In this document: positions 34,681 to 44,366 of the stretch, piece by piece
Layout of the letters: each line of letters opens with the position of its first letter
Position numbering within the stretch: position 1 is the first letter of the stretch
Origin: Jiangella anatolica
GTDB taxonomy: Bacteria > Actinomycetota > Actinomycetes > Jiangellales > Jiangellaceae
DNA: 53,634 bases
Assembly: GCF_003236295.1 (NCBI RefSeq)
Contig: NZ_POTW01000039.1
Coordinates: 1-53,634, forward strand
Direction of reading: 5' to 3'
The notes under the pieces: model-generated
What the model saw: the letters and a program-made list of their open reading frames with translations, nothing else
Database searches by the model: none
What the model was told of the DNA's origin: nothing
Translations under genes and position numbers: made by a program

Positions 34681-34809
34681 CCCAATGCGCCCGCGACTCC
34701 TGAGCGCGCCGAACGGCTTGCGACATCGCTGGCATGTGAGCTCGTGCCTCAGCTGAGCCATACTGAACGAGTTACATCAAGGGATGGTGCTGTGCTCACG
34801 CCACCGACA

Positions 34810-35817
34810 TCAGTCACGCAGGCGCAAGGGGGTGATGCCATCAGGTGCATCGCAAAGCGCCTCCGCGAGACGCATAGCCTCGACGCCGTCGTCAATATTG
34901 GGTGATACCGCCTCGCCAGCCGCGAGAGCGTTTGCGAAGTGCCGGAGCTGGCCGGCGTAGCCCTGCAGGACGTGATTACTGGTGTACTCAATCGGTATTG
35001 CAAACTCGGGGTACCAGAGCGAGACCATCGATTCGTCGGTGGACTGAACATCCTCCCACGTGGAGGCTCGGGGGTGATAGCGCAGCTCCGTCAAGTTGGT
35101 CACCTGTATTAGTGCAGACTCACCCACGAGTTCGACAGACTCCTGCACGCGCGGTTCGTGTGTCGAGAGGGTAATCTGAGAGAATCCTCCATCCTCGTGC
35201 TGGACGAGCAAAGCTATCACGTAGTTCCCATCGATTTCCCGCTTGGCTACGGAACCACCCGCAACGTCACCCATAAAGTATCGCGCTAGATCGAGACCGT
35301 GAACGGTCATGAAGATTGCGTGTTCACGCAAAGAGGCATAATGGACATGCGAATAGTTCAACCGGAGCATCGTCCGCCGGCCGAACCCCGGCCGCGTGCT
35401 GAGCTCTCGGGCTCGCACATATGCGTGTGCATGACGTTTCATGAATCCCACCATGACCTGTAGGCCCCGCGAGGCCGCCGCGGCCTGGATTTGCCTCGCC
35501 TTGGCCAGGTCAGGTGCAGGCGGCTTCTCGACGAACAGGTGCCGGCCCGACTCAAGGACCGCCAGACCAGCCTCGTGATGCAGTTCCGGCGGCCCTACGA
35601 CCGAGACCGCGTCGATCTCCTCAGAAGCGAGCATCTTCTGGTAGTCCGTATATGTGCGCAGCGCCCCGTGCCGCGATCCGACCACTCGGGCCCGCTCTTC
35701 GTCAAGATCACACACGGCGACAAGTTCCAGGTCCGTGAAACGGAGGGAAGGAAGAATCGACTGCTCTGTCTGAAATCCGGCTCCGATGGTGGCGAACCGA
35801 ACCATACGTCTGGACAT
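34810..35817 (-). CDS. Gfo/Idh/MocA family oxidoreductase (island paralogue 3)
   Basis: 335-residue oxidoreductase. Rossmann motif 'RFATIGAGFQTEQSILPSL', EKP block 'LFVEKPPAPDLAKAR', 'VGFMKRHAHAYVRAREL', and catalytic 'FMTVHGLDLARYFMGDV'. A GAGAGG ribosome site precedes the ATG at 35817. It follows the TIM-barrel isomerase gene by 44 bases on the same strand. Gfo/Idh with a TIM-barrel isomerase/epimerase partner is the arrangement used in 3-keto-glycoside pathways, where the sugar is oxidised and the aglycone then eliminated. Confidence 0.9.
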   Translation of the reverse strand: MSRRMVRFATIGAGFQTEQSILPSLRFTDLELVAVCDLDEERARVVGSRHGALRTYTDYQKMLASEEIDAVSVVGPPELHHEAGLAVLESGRHLFVEKPPAPDLAKARQIQAAAASRGLQVMVGFMKRHAHAYVRARELSTRPGFGRRTMLRLNYSHVHYASLREHAIFMTVHGLDLARYFMGDVAGGSVAKREIDGNYVIALLVQHEDGGFSQITLSTHEPRVQESVELVGESALIQVTNLTELRYHPRASTWEDVQSTDESMVSLWYPEFAIPIEYTSNHVLQGYAGQLRHFANALAAGEAVSPNIDDGVEAMRLAEALCDAPDGITPLRLRD

Positions 35818-35861
35818 CTAGCGGGGCCTCTCTCGTGATGGGGCAACGATTTGTCAGCTGA

Positions 35862-36698
35862 TCAGTCCTGATTGCCGGCCGCGACCAGTAGGGGCTCGAG
35901 GTATCCGCGTGCGCGTACGGCCTCCCGCCCTCTTTCCTCAGCGGAGGCGTCCTCTGCCGCCGGCTCCAGCTCAAGCAGTACATCGCCGTTGTACCCTGTT
36001 GTGATCAACAACCGGAACAACTCGGCGAAATCGACATCACCGTCGCCCGGCGTACAAGCGTGACCACCGACTCGCGCGTCGCGGAGGGCAACATGGATGA
36101 CTCGATCTCCTATGGCATCGAGCATCTCTGACGTCGTCGCACCAGAGTTGAGCACGTGGCTCGTGTCAAAATCGATGCCTAGTTCGGGGATGTCTGCCAC
36201 CTCGAGTAGCTCGATCGCCTCGGGCAACGTCTCAGCGAGAGTTCCGCCATGCGGTGCTTCGATCGCGATGGCAATACCACGTTCATGCGCCAGGTCTGCG
36301 GCCATCGTGATCGTACGCCGGAAGCGTTCAAGCCCCTTTGCCCGACCCGACGCGTCGGGTGTGTCGGGTCTGTTCCCGTCAACTACCCAGGCTCGAGCAC
36401 CGACTGCCTTGGCCACGTCGGCCGCAAACGTATAGCGTCGTCGAAGCTCAACTGCGTCGTCAAGAGCGTCTGGAATCCACGGCACAGACAGAAGCCCGGC
36501 GACTTCGAAACCGTACCGATCGACGAGGGATGCGATACGGCCGATTTCCTCAGCCGGCGGGTCGATGAGGTTGACGTGGTCAAAGACACCCGGCACTGCG
36601 CTCAAATCGATCACTCTGAATCCGAGATCAGCAATCCGTTCGAAGGCCTCCTCGATGGACTGAGGGCCGAATGTGATAGTCGAACACCCGATACGCAT
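35862..36698 (-). CDS. Sugar phosphate isomerase/epimerase family protein (AP endonuclease 2 TIM barrel)
   Basis: 278-residue xylose-isomerase-like TIM barrel. The N-terminus is 'MRIGCSTITFGPQSIEEAF', with metal-ligand type segments 'IAIEAPHGGTLAE' (Glu), 'LGIDFDTSHVL' (Asp, His), 'VIHVALRDARV' (His) and 'DVLLELEPA' (Glu). ATG at 36698 is preferred over one 12 bases upstream because GGAGG lies four bases before it. First gene of a two-gene unit with the Gfo/Idh gene. Members isomerise sugars or cleave 3-keto-glycosides; the substrate here is unknown. Confidence 0.88.
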   Translation of the reverse strand: MRIGCSTITFGPQSIEEAFERIADLGFRVIDLSAVPGVFDHVNLIDPPAEEIGRIASLVDRYGFEVAGLLSVPWIPDALDDAVELRRRYTFAADVAKAVGARAWVVDGNRPDTPDASGRAKGLERFRRTITMAADLAHERGIAIAIEAPHGGTLAETLPEAIELLEVADIPELGIDFDTSHVLNSGATTSEMLDAIGDRVIHVALRDARVGGHACTPGDGDVDFAELFRLLITTGYNGDVLLELEPAAEDASAEERGREAVRARGYLEPLLVAAGNQD

Positions 36699-37300
36699 GC
36701 GGCCTCCCATGCGGTTGTCGCCGTGGTCCCAGCGCATCTCGTTAACGCCGTAGTCAGGCTGTGTGAGGTAGGCAAACGGTTGGCGTAGCGGCCGAGTCGC
36801 TAGCCCATATGGCGTAGTTGCAAACTGACACTCCATGCAGATCTACCAGTCCGTGTGTCCCCTCCAGCAAGAGTGCACGACGGACTGTCGTGGTGGCAGG
36901 GGCTGATCTTCGCCCCATTGCGTGCATACGCATTTGGACGCCTGCGTTAGCGTTGAACAAACATCCCTAACCCACGTCAGGGTCGGCAACAGAGCGAGGG
37001 TGACCTCGGCGCGCGCGGGCCGCACAAAGTCGGCACGGATGCCGTGAAATTCCTGGGATGAGGAGGGATTGGTGGGACTCGACCGGTCCGATCCCAGCGT
37101 GTGGTGCGTATCCGGCGCGCATCTTGGCGGGTGGTCCCTGTGGAACCGCCCATCGCAGCCTCCCTGCTCCCCGGCCGCCGGCACCTGCAACGATCAGTAC
37201 GCAGGACACCTCGCGGTCGTCAGTACATCATCTCCCGTCAACGATCTCAGACGGTTTCACCGTATGACATTCCTGATTCGGCCATGCTCTTTTCCCGGAT
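36699..37300. other. Non-coding or decayed stretch
   Basis: About 600 bases between the isomerase gene and the second transposase remnant. Several short open frames exist on both strands but none has a recognisable motif or ribosome site. Probably contains the promoter of the isomerase-Gfo/Idh unit at its left end. Confidence 0.4.
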
Positions 37301-37582
37301 TACGAGGTGATGCGCACCAGCCTCGTCGAAGACGACGCTTAAGGCCGCCGCCGCGACCCGGGCAGCCTGAGCAGCGCGATCCTCCACGGCGACCACGGGT
37401 CGGTCTACACCTCCAAGGACTTCGCCGGGCTCTGCTCCGAGCTCAGTAGCCCAAACCATGGGTGCCGTTGGCTCGAGCGCGGACAACATGCCCGCGGAGT
37501 CGGTTCCACGCGACCCTGAGGAGGGAGGTCCTCCAAGACTCGGCCTGCTGGGCCGACGAGGCCACCTGCCGCCCTGCGGTGA
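37301..37582 (+). pseudogene. Second IS3-family transposase remnant
   Basis: Fragments in several frames match the integrase core: 'VMRTSLVEDDA', 'HGDHGSVYTSKDFAGLC' (catalytic Asp region), 'TMGAVGSSADNM', then 'FHATLRREVLQDSACWADEATC'. Several single-base indels interrupt it, and no start or terminus of the element is found. It is on the opposite strand from the first remnant and of a different subgroup. Confidence 0.75.
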
Positions 37583-38036
37583 GGGAAGGACCGCTCCTTC
37601 GTACGCGCGTGGTGTTCTTCTTGCTCGCCTTCACATACACCCTGGCGTACCTGGACGTGACCTCGGCACAAGACGCCATCGACAACCCGCTCCCCATGCC
37701 CTGCCACGTTCACCGCTACGCGGGCATTGCTACGTGGGGCACGAACTGCGTTTCGGGCGTACTTTGTGCGTCTCGCCGGCGTATTGCTGCGCTCCTGCTG
37801 GACTCATACAGTAAAGAGAAACGCACGTTGCACACACGATCGTGAGTGGCTGACCTTGAGCCGGCCCCGTCACGGAGACCGCTCGTCGCCGAATTGAGCT
37901 GGACCCAAGCGATCGACGGCAGGGACTCACCGCGGACACGAGATTCGAGAGTGCCGAACGAGGAGGTGGAACGTGGCCGTGAGATGGGTGCGGTTGCGAC
38001 CCGGGGGAGGTCGCTCCGCGCGGCGAGGGAGCCCTG
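37583..38036. other. No recognisable gene
   Basis: A 454-base gap downstream of the transposase remnant. An open frame continues from the remnant to 37845 but its sequence resembles no family known to me. The right end holds the GAGGGA ribosome site of the amidase gene. Confidence 0.4.
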
Positions 38037-39572
38037 GTGCCTGAGGCGCCCGAGGCGGCGAGTTCCAGGCCGCTGGAGCCGCCGAGCACCGATCAACTGG
38101 CCGCCTACGCTGTGCGCCAGGGATCCCACGTCCGGCCGGACGATCTGGAGCGGGCGCGTTCACAAGTCGCCGACTACCTTCGCGTGTTCGAACGCCTAGA
38201 ACGGCTGGCAGATCCTCACGTCCCAGTTCGCCACCACCATCGTGATCCGGGACGCCCACCCCTGCCGGCCGAAGACCCGTATCACGCCGTCGTTCGGTTC
38301 TGTGAGGTCCGGGGATCCGCGTCGGGACCCCTCGCCGGGATGCGCGTCGGTGTCAAGGACAACGTCGCGGTCGCGGGTGTGCCCATGACGGGAGGGCGTC
38401 CGCATGCACGCGCGGTGGTGCCGACCGAGGACGCGGTCGCCGTCGAACGCCTCCTCGACGCCGGCGCAGTGATCGTGGCGAAGACGAACATGAGCGGATC
38501 GGTTTTCGAGGAGACACGGAATCCACTGGACCGCCGCTACTCTGCCGGCGTCTCGTCCTCGGGCTCGGCTGCCGCCGTCGCCAGTGGGTTCGCCGATGCG
38601 GCGCTGGGAGTCGACCAAGCGGGTAGCGTGCGGTGGCCGGCGGCCTGGTGTGGCCTCGTCGGCATGAAGGCGACGCACGGCCTCGTGCCCTCGTACGGCC
38701 TGCTGAGCCAGGACCACACCATCGACCACATCGGGCCGATCACGAGATCCGTCGCCGAGAACGCGGCGCTGCTCGAGACACTCGCCGGGCAAGACTGGAG
38801 AGACCCCTATCCGATGGCCGCACCTCCCGTGGAGGCGGATTACACGAGCGCGCTCGACGGGCCGATCAAGGGACTTCGAATCGCGGTGATCGGGGAGTCC
38901 CTTGAACCGTCGGGATGCACTGAGGACACGCTGCGAGAGTTCGGGAACGCTCAGAAGGTGCTGATCGGACTCGGCGCGGACGTGGTGCGGGTATCGGTGC
39001 CGCTGTGGACGGACAGCTTCGCCATCTGGTTAGCCGGGGCGATCCTCGCACAGACCGCGATGATCGACTCCCTCGGCCAGGGATATGGACACTTCGGCAG
39101 GGTGGATGTCTCTCGCGTCGCCACAATGGCTGGCGAGCAGCTCATCGGCGACCACGGGGCGACGACGATGTTCCTGACGCGCGAGCATGTGCGCAGCAGG
39201 TACCTCGGTGTGCCCTTCGGCCGGGCCCAGAACTTGCGACTTGAGTTGCGCCGCCAGGTCGAGGCCGCCCTCGGCGATGCCGATCTGCTGATCACGCCCA
39301 CCTCGCCCACCGGGCCTGCGGAGGTTCCGTCGTCATCGTTCGATCTGGTGGATCTTGCCACGAAGCCTCCAGAGGAGCGCAGCGAGGCGTTCATACGCGC
39401 GGCGCCGATCCTGACCTGCTGCCCGTTCAACCTGACGGGTCACCCCGCGTTGACGGTGCCGTCGGGCGTGGGCGACGACGGCATGCCGAGAGGTCTCCAG
39501 ATCATCGGTCCGCAGTTCGGCGAGCACCTCATCTACCGAGCCGGGCATGCGCTGGAGTCCGCGACAGCGTAG
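38037..39572 (+). CDS. Amidase signature family protein
   Basis: 511-residue amidase resembling the Rhodococcus aliphatic/enantioselective amidase group. The Ser-cisSer-Lys triad is visible: Lys ~107 in 'GVKDNVAVAGVPM', cis-Ser near 172 in 'GVSSSGSAAAVASG' and the nucleophile Ser ~197 in 'DQAGSVRWPAAWCG'. The usual GGSSGGS and DxGGSIR motifs are slightly altered (one Gly to Val, one to Ala) but catalytic positions remain. It hydrolyses a carboxamide to acid and ammonia; substrate unknown. GTG start at 38037 after GAGGGA. The gene stands alone. Confidence 0.9.
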   Translation: MPEAPEAASSRPLEPPSTDQLAAYAVRQGSHVRPDDLERARSQVADYLRVFERLERLADPHVPVRHHHRDPGRPPLPAEDPYHAVVRFCEVRGSASGPLAGMRVGVKDNVAVAGVPMTGGRPHARAVVPTEDAVAVERLLDAGAVIVAKTNMSGSVFEETRNPLDRRYSAGVSSSGSAAAVASGFADAALGVDQAGSVRWPAAWCGLVGMKATHGLVPSYGLLSQDHTIDHIGPITRSVAENAALLETLAGQDWRDPYPMAAPPVEADYTSALDGPIKGLRIAVIGESLEPSGCTEDTLREFGNAQKVLIGLGADVVRVSVPLWTDSFAIWLAGAILAQTAMIDSLGQGYGHFGRVDVSRVATMAGEQLIGDHGATTMFLTREHVRSRYLGVPFGRAQNLRLELRRQVEAALGDADLLITPTSPTGPAEVPSSSFDLVDLATKPPEERSEAFIRAAPILTCCPFNLTGHPALTVPSGVGDDGMPRGLQIIGPQFGEHLIYRAGHALESATA

Positions 39573-39610
39573 CCAGAGGATGTTCTGCGTGAGGGTCGCC
39601 GCTGGTCGCG

Positions 39611-40885
39611 TCACCGCACGGCCGATTCGATGGTCCTCACCGCGGCGCTCAACCCGTCTTCGTCGCGTACGCGGTGACCTACCTCTGCAGCGCGCCGGGT
39701 CATGCCGTGGTCGGTGAGTGCGAGCTGAATCGCCTCGGCCAGACCGTCGGCGGTTAGGCTGCGTTCCGGCTGGGGTGGAGGAGCCACTCCTATGTCGTGC
39801 ATGCAACGTGCGTTGAACGGCTGGTCGAACATGAAGGGGCAGAGCACCTGCGGACGTCCCGCCGCCAGCGCAGCGCCGATCGTGCCGCCACCGTGGTGCA
39901 CGACGGCGGACACGCGCGGAAACAACCAGTCGAACGGCACCTGCTCGAGACAGAAGACGTCGTCGCCGAATCCATCCGGATCCAGCCCGCCCCAGGCCGT
40001 GGCGACGACCGCGCGGGACTTCGCGACGCGCAGGGCATCGGCTACGACCCGCGTCGTGCGACGAGGATCGGCGCCCACCATGCTCCCGAAGCCGACGAAT
40101 ATCGGCGGCTCTCCGTCGTCGACGAACTCAGCCAGACCGGCCGGGGGGCGCCAGTCCGGCGGCGCCGGCAGATACCAGAAGCCGGTCGTCTCGACCCAGT
40201 CCGGGTAGCTCACCGGGGCCGGGAGCATGTGGCGGCTGAATGCCTGGAGGAACGTGACCCGATCGCCGTCGGGTCGGCGGAAGAGATCGTGCTGACCGTG
40301 CCGCGCTGGCAGTCGTAGGGTGTCGCGCCGCCAGCGACTCAGATGCTTCTTCGAGTAGAGCCGGAGCAGGAGGTTCGTGGGTAGCACCTTGTTGAGGCCG
40401 TATGAGGCGCGATTGAGGGATGGCGGTAGCGCGAAGGGCAGGGTGGGATCCGGGAACGAGCTGGTCGGCACCCAGTACGGAAACGGGCATACGGGAACCG
40501 CCGGTACGCCCAGCCATTCCGCCAGATGGTGACCGGGCACGTTGGTGTGGTGGACAAGCACGTCTGCTCCCTGCGCCGACGCGTCGGCGAGCTCCCGCAA
40601 CTTGCTGCCGGGCTCCATCCGATTCGCCCGGATGATCCGCAGCGCGAGATGCATGCGCATCAGCCCGTTGCGGCCGACCGTATTGGGCGCACGTCGCTCG
40701 ACGATCTCCGTCCGCGCGCTGTCGGTCAGCGGGACGAAGGGAACGTCGTGTGCTGTCGCAAGAGTCATCGAGGTCTCGGGCGCGACGAGTGTCACGCGGT
40801 GGCCGGCGGAGCGCAATGCGCGAGCCAGTGCAATGAACGGTTGAACGTCGCCGCGGGTGCCGTCGGTCAGAACCAACGTGTCCAT
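39611..40885 (-). CDS. GT1 family glycosyltransferase (A)
   Basis: 424-residue UDP/dTDP-sugar dependent glycosyltransferase of the macrolide/sterol type. N-terminal acceptor domain starts 'LVLTDGTRGDVQPFIALARAL'. The C-terminal donor site reads 'AVVHHGGGTIGAALAAGRPQV' then 'PFMFDQPFNA'. Compared with its homologue at 42131 ('HHGGLGTTGEAMMAARPQV') it is one residue shorter and lacks the Glu after GT, a position near the nucleotide sugar. It starts 7 bases after the LLM oxidoreductase gene and is probably co-transcribed. Acceptor unknown. Confidence 0.88.
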   Translation of the reverse strand: MDTLVLTDGTRGDVQPFIALARALRSAGHRVTLVAPETSMTLATAHDVPFVPLTDSARTEIVERRAPNTVGRNGLMRMHLALRIIRANRMEPGSKLRELADASAQGADVLVHHTNVPGHHLAEWLGVPAVPVCPFPYWVPTSSFPDPTLPFALPPSLNRASYGLNKVLPTNLLLRLYSKKHLSRWRRDTLRLPARHGQHDLFRRPDGDRVTFLQAFSRHMLPAPVSYPDWVETTGFWYLPAPPDWRPPAGLAEFVDDGEPPIFVGFGSMVGADPRRTTRVVADALRVAKSRAVVATAWGGLDPDGFGDDVFCLEQVPFDWLFPRVSAVVHHGGGTIGAALAAGRPQVLCPFMFDQPFNARCMHDIGVAPPPQPERSLTADGLAEAIQLALTDHGMTRRAAEVGHRVRDEDGLSAAVRTIESAVR

Positions 40886-40892
40886 TCGGTGA

Positions 40893-41852
40893 CTAATCCC
40901 CTTCCAGCTGTGGCTTGACGTCCGAGGCGATCAGCTCGATCTGGTCAAGATCCCAGACGTCGGGAAAATCGAGATAGAGGCGGGAGATGCCGGTGGCCTC
41001 GCGGTATCGCCCGATCTGGTCGACCACGTGGTTCGGCGAGCCCGCGACGATCCGGCCGAAGTCCTCGGCCTCAGATCGCAGCCACGGGAGGCACTTGTGA
41101 ATCACGCCCAGGCGACGCATCGAGTCGCCGCTGGTCCTGCCAACGGCGGTCGCGACCGCGGCGGATCTGACGATCCCGCCTGGGTCCCGCCCGATTGCTC
41201 GAGCGGCGGCCGCCACCCGATCGAACTGCGCAGCCGCGGCCGATGCGCCCGCGAAGATCACGTTGAACTCGTTGGCGAATCGGGCGGCGAGGTGCGGAGT
41301 CCGCTTCTTGCCGGCGCCACCGATGATGATCGGCGGCGTGGGCGACTGGACCGGCGTACGCAATGCTGGTGCGTCTGTCAGCGTGTAGTGCTTTCCGCTG
41401 AAGTTGAAGTGTGCGCCGGCAGGTGTCGTCCACAAGCCGGTGATGATCTCGAGCTGTTCGGTATAGACGTCAAAGCGCTCATTGATATCAGGGATGGGAA
41501 CTCCGTAGCGACGATGCTCTTCTACGTCATGTCCGCTGCCGAGTCCGAAATCGAGTCGGCCATGCGACATCCGGTCGACCTGGGCGGCCGAAATGGCTAG
41601 CACAGAGGGATGCCGGAGTGTCGCAGCGGTGACGAGGGTACCAATGCGAATGGTGGCTGTCTCGCGCGCCAGACCAGCCAATGTCGTCCACGCGTCGGTT
41701 GGTCCTGGCAATGCCGACGGATTTGCTCGATCGAGGTAGTGGTCCGACCTGAAGAATCCGTCGAATCCCGAGGATTCGGCAGCGCGGGCGGCAGCCAACA
41801 GGTCCTCGTAGGTTCCTCCGAACTGGGGCTCAGCCACGATCCTCAGGTCCAT
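40893..41852 (-). CDS. LLM class F420-dependent oxidoreductase
   Basis: 319-residue luciferase-like TIM barrel. The start 'MDLRIVAEPQFGGTYEDLLAAARAAE' and segments 'GFFRSDHYL', 'IRIGTLVTAATLRHPSVLA', 'GRLDFGLGSGHDVEEH' and 'PIIIGGAGKKRTPHLAARF' fit the F420-dependent branch common in actinobacteria. The ATG at 41852 is chosen because family similarity begins there. It shares a promoter region of 278 bases with the divergent glycosyltransferase B. It may reduce or oxidise the molecule that is glycosylated (inference). Confidence 0.9.
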   Translation of the reverse strand: MDLRIVAEPQFGGTYEDLLAAARAAESSGFDGFFRSDHYLDRANPSALPGPTDAWTTLAGLARETATIRIGTLVTAATLRHPSVLAISAAQVDRMSHGRLDFGLGSGHDVEEHRRYGVPIPDINERFDVYTEQLEIITGLWTTPAGAHFNFSGKHYTLTDAPALRTPVQSPTPPIIIGGAGKKRTPHLAARFANEFNVIFAGASAAAAQFDRVAAAARAIGRDPGGIVRSAAVATAVGRTSGDSMRRLGVIHKCLPWLRSEAEDFGRIVAGSPNHVVDQIGRYREATGISRLYLDFPDVWDLDQIELIASDVKPQLEGD

Positions 41853-42130
41853 GCGGGGATCGTAGGACTGTCCTCCGAAGCGCCGGAACGGGGCCGTTTC
41901 CACCGACGTCGATGCAGTGGCTCTCGCAGTCGATATCCGGGCACGCAGCTGGGCGGGCACGAAATTCGCCCCCTTTGAGCGTGCGCCCAGCGGCGGGAGG
42001 CTCGTGGCGCCGGATCTCTGTAAAGGCCCGAGACGAGGATGGTGTCTGAAATGTACCGAGGTCGTTGGCCGACGCACGCACATCGGCGGAAGCACGAACT
42101 CTACGCACCCGTACGACAGGATTGCGCCGG

Positions 42131-43441
42131 ATGAGGGCCCTGCTCATCACCCACGGCAGCCGCGGAGACGTGCAGCCATTCGCTGCGCTGGCGAGTGCGC
42201 TCGCGCGCGCTGGCCACACTTCGGTCCTCGCGGCACCGGCGGCATCCGCAGGTCTGGGTGAGCCGTTCAGTGAGCGCGTGGTCAGGCTTCACGACGGGCC
42301 GAACGAGCTGGCCGGCGACATGGAGGTCGTCAAAGGCCTTGAAGCGGGCTTCCGCGGCCTTCATGGGCGACGACGCCTCCTGACGACTGTGCCGAAGACA
42401 CGAAGACTGGTCAGAGCGGTGCTCGACGATCTCTCGTCGATGGCCCGCGACATCGTGGAGGCCCGTCGGGAGGCCTTCGACGTCGTCGTCCACCATGTCA
42501 GCGGTGGTGGGCACGATGTTGCAGAGTTCCTGGGCGTGCCGTCGGTGCTCATGTGCCCGCAGCCGTACTGGGTGCCGACCGAGGCGTTTCCCGACCCGTC
42601 GTTCCGATGGCGCCCGCCCAGGCAGTTCAACCGAGCGACCTACGTCTCCAGCCGAGCGATCTGGTGGCTGTTCAGCGGGAGCAGCACCCAGTGGCGTCGA
42701 GAACGGCTCGGTCTGCGTAGTCGTCCTGGCGGGAGGTTCCGACAGGTCGACGGGTCGCCGACCACGGTGCTGCATCCATTCAGCAGTCGGCTCTTGCCGC
42801 CGACGACAAGCTACCCGCCGTGGGTACACACGACCGGCTTCTGGTCGCAGCCGGCCGCCGGGACCTGGGTGCCGCCAGCCTCGCTGGCAGCGTTTCTGGC
42901 CACCGGACCTCCACCGGTCTACGTGGGATTCGCCAGTACCGTGACCTCGGACCCGCACCGGTTGGCGCGCCTCGTCCGTGAGGCAGTGCGGCTGGCCAGG
43001 GTGCGGGCCGTCGTCGTCGGCGGGTGGAGCGGCATGGCTGCGGCGGACCTCGGCGACGACATCGCTTTCGTTGACACCGTGCCCTTCGGCTGGCTGTTTC
43101 CGCAGATGGCCGCGATCGTCCACCATGGCGGCCTTGGCACCACCGGTGAGGCGATGATGGCCGCGCGGCCGCAGGTCGTCTGCCCGTCATTGCCGGATCA
43201 GCGTTTCAATGCGCAGCGCCTCTGCGAGCTGGGCGTTGCCGCTCCCACGTCACGCCTGCGCGAGGTCACCGCGGAGCAACTCGCCTTGGCTATCCGGCGA
43301 GCGGCCCACGACGGGCGCTTGGCCGCTCGGGCGGAACAACTCGGACGCGAGATCAGTGGAGAGGACGGCGCTGTCGAAGCTGTCCGCATAGTCGAGGCGA
43401 TCGTCACGGGAGATCGTGCGCGGTTGGTCCGCCAAAGCTAG
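42131..43441 (+). CDS. GT1 family glycosyltransferase (B)
   Basis: 436-residue glycosyltransferase, paralogue of A. It begins 'MRALLITHGSRGDVQPFAALASAL' and shares 'CPQPYWVPTEAFPDPSF' and 'HTTGFWSQP' blocks with A. The donor-binding motif is complete: 'AIVHHGGLGTTGEAM' with 'CPSLPDQRFNAQRL'. Followed by rmlA 13 bases downstream and then an MFS exporter, suggesting a dTDP-sugar donor and export of the glycosylated product. ATG at 42131. Confidence 0.9.
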   Translation: MRALLITHGSRGDVQPFAALASALARAGHTSVLAAPAASAGLGEPFSERVVRLHDGPNELAGDMEVVKGLEAGFRGLHGRRRLLTTVPKTRRLVRAVLDDLSSMARDIVEARREAFDVVVHHVSGGGHDVAEFLGVPSVLMCPQPYWVPTEAFPDPSFRWRPPRQFNRATYVSSRAIWWLFSGSSTQWRRERLGLRSRPGGRFRQVDGSPTTVLHPFSSRLLPPTTSYPPWVHTTGFWSQPAAGTWVPPASLAAFLATGPPPVYVGFASTVTSDPHRLARLVREAVRLARVRAVVVGGWSGMAAADLGDDIAFVDTVPFGWLFPQMAAIVHHGGLGTTGEAMMAARPQVVCPSLPDQRFNAQRLCELGVAAPTSRLREVTAEQLALAIRRAAHDGRLAARAEQLGREISGEDGAVEAVRIVEAIVTGDRARLVRQS

Positions 43442-43454
43442 ATTGCGAGGCACG

Positions 43455-44366
43455 GTGAAAGGAATCATCCTGGCCGGCGGACATGGCAGCAGGCTGCATC
43501 CGGTCACGTTGGGTGTGTCGAAGCAACTCGTCCCGGTCTACAACAAACCCATGATCTACTACCCACTGTCCGTCCTGATGCTTGCCGGCATCACCGATAT
43601 TCTCATCATCACAACTCCGCAAGACAGGCCGCAGTTCGAGCAGCTTCTTTCCAACGGATCGCAGTGGGGGATACGACTCGATTATGCGGTACAAGAGCAG
43701 CCGAGAGGCCTGGCAGATGCCTTCATCGTGGGCGCGGATCATGTCGACGGCGATTCGGTGGCGCTGATCCTGGGCGACAACATCTTCCACGGGCCTGGAC
43801 TCTCGACTCTGCTGTCGAACGTCGTCAGCGACATGAAGGGATGTGTCCTCTTCGGGTACCCCGTCGTGGATCCTGAGCGGTACGGCGTTGGTTACACCGA
43901 CGACAGCGGCAATTTGATCGCGCTCGAGGAGAAGCCGCGCTATCCCAGTTCGAACCGGGCCATCACCGGGCTGTACTTCTATGACAGCGACGTTGTGGAG
44001 ATCGCGAGTGGCCTCGAGCCGTCCGCGCGCGGAGAACTCGAGATCACGGATTTGAATCGCGTTTACCTGGACCGTGGGCTGGCCCGCCTGGTCGAGTTGG
44101 GTCGCGGGTTCGCCTGGCTGGACACGGGGACACACGACTCACTGCTCGAGGCCAGTGAGTACGTGCGCACCGTGGAGCACCGGCAAGGGCTGCGCATCGC
44201 ATGTCTCGAGGAGGTGGCGTTGCGGATGGGCTACATCGACGCGGAGCAATGCCTGCGTCTCGGCCGGCAGCTCACCTCGTCTGGGTATGGCCGGTACGTG
44301 ATCGATGCGGCGCGCGCAGCCGGTGCTCGTGAGGAGTCGGGGGTTGGACCCGGCCGGGGAACTTGA
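43455..44366 (+). CDS. rmlA: Glucose-1-phosphate thymidylyltransferase
   Basis: 303-residue nucleotidyltransferase making dTDP-glucose from glucose-1-phosphate and dTTP. The N-terminal signature 'GIILAGGHGSRLHPVTLGVSKQ' and 'PVYNKPMIYYPLSVLMLAGI' is near canonical (GG-x-G-T/S-RL). 'LILGDNIFHG' and 'FAWLDTGTHDSLLEAS' are also diagnostic. The GTG at 43455 gives a family-length N-terminus. No rmlB, C or D lies in the window. It is between glycosyltransferase B and the MFS gene, whose start overlaps its stop. Confidence 0.94.
   Translation: MKGIILAGGHGSRLHPVTLGVSKQLVPVYNKPMIYYPLSVLMLAGITDILIITTPQDRPQFEQLLSNGSQWGIRLDYAVQEQPRGLADAFIVGADHVDGDSVALILGDNIFHGPGLSTLLSNVVSDMKGCVLFGYPVVDPERYGVGYTDDSGNLIALEEKPRYPSSNRAITGLYFYDSDVVEIASGLEPSARGELEITDLNRVYLDRGLARLVELGRGFAWLDTGTHDSLLEASEYVRTVEHRQGLRIACLEEVALRMGYIDAEQCLRLGRQLTSSGYGRYVIDAARAAGAREESGVGPGRGT

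Noticed and set aside
37583-37845. Open frame continuing from the IS3 remnant
   Set aside because: After the transposase-like part the sequence has no family features and no independent start signal.
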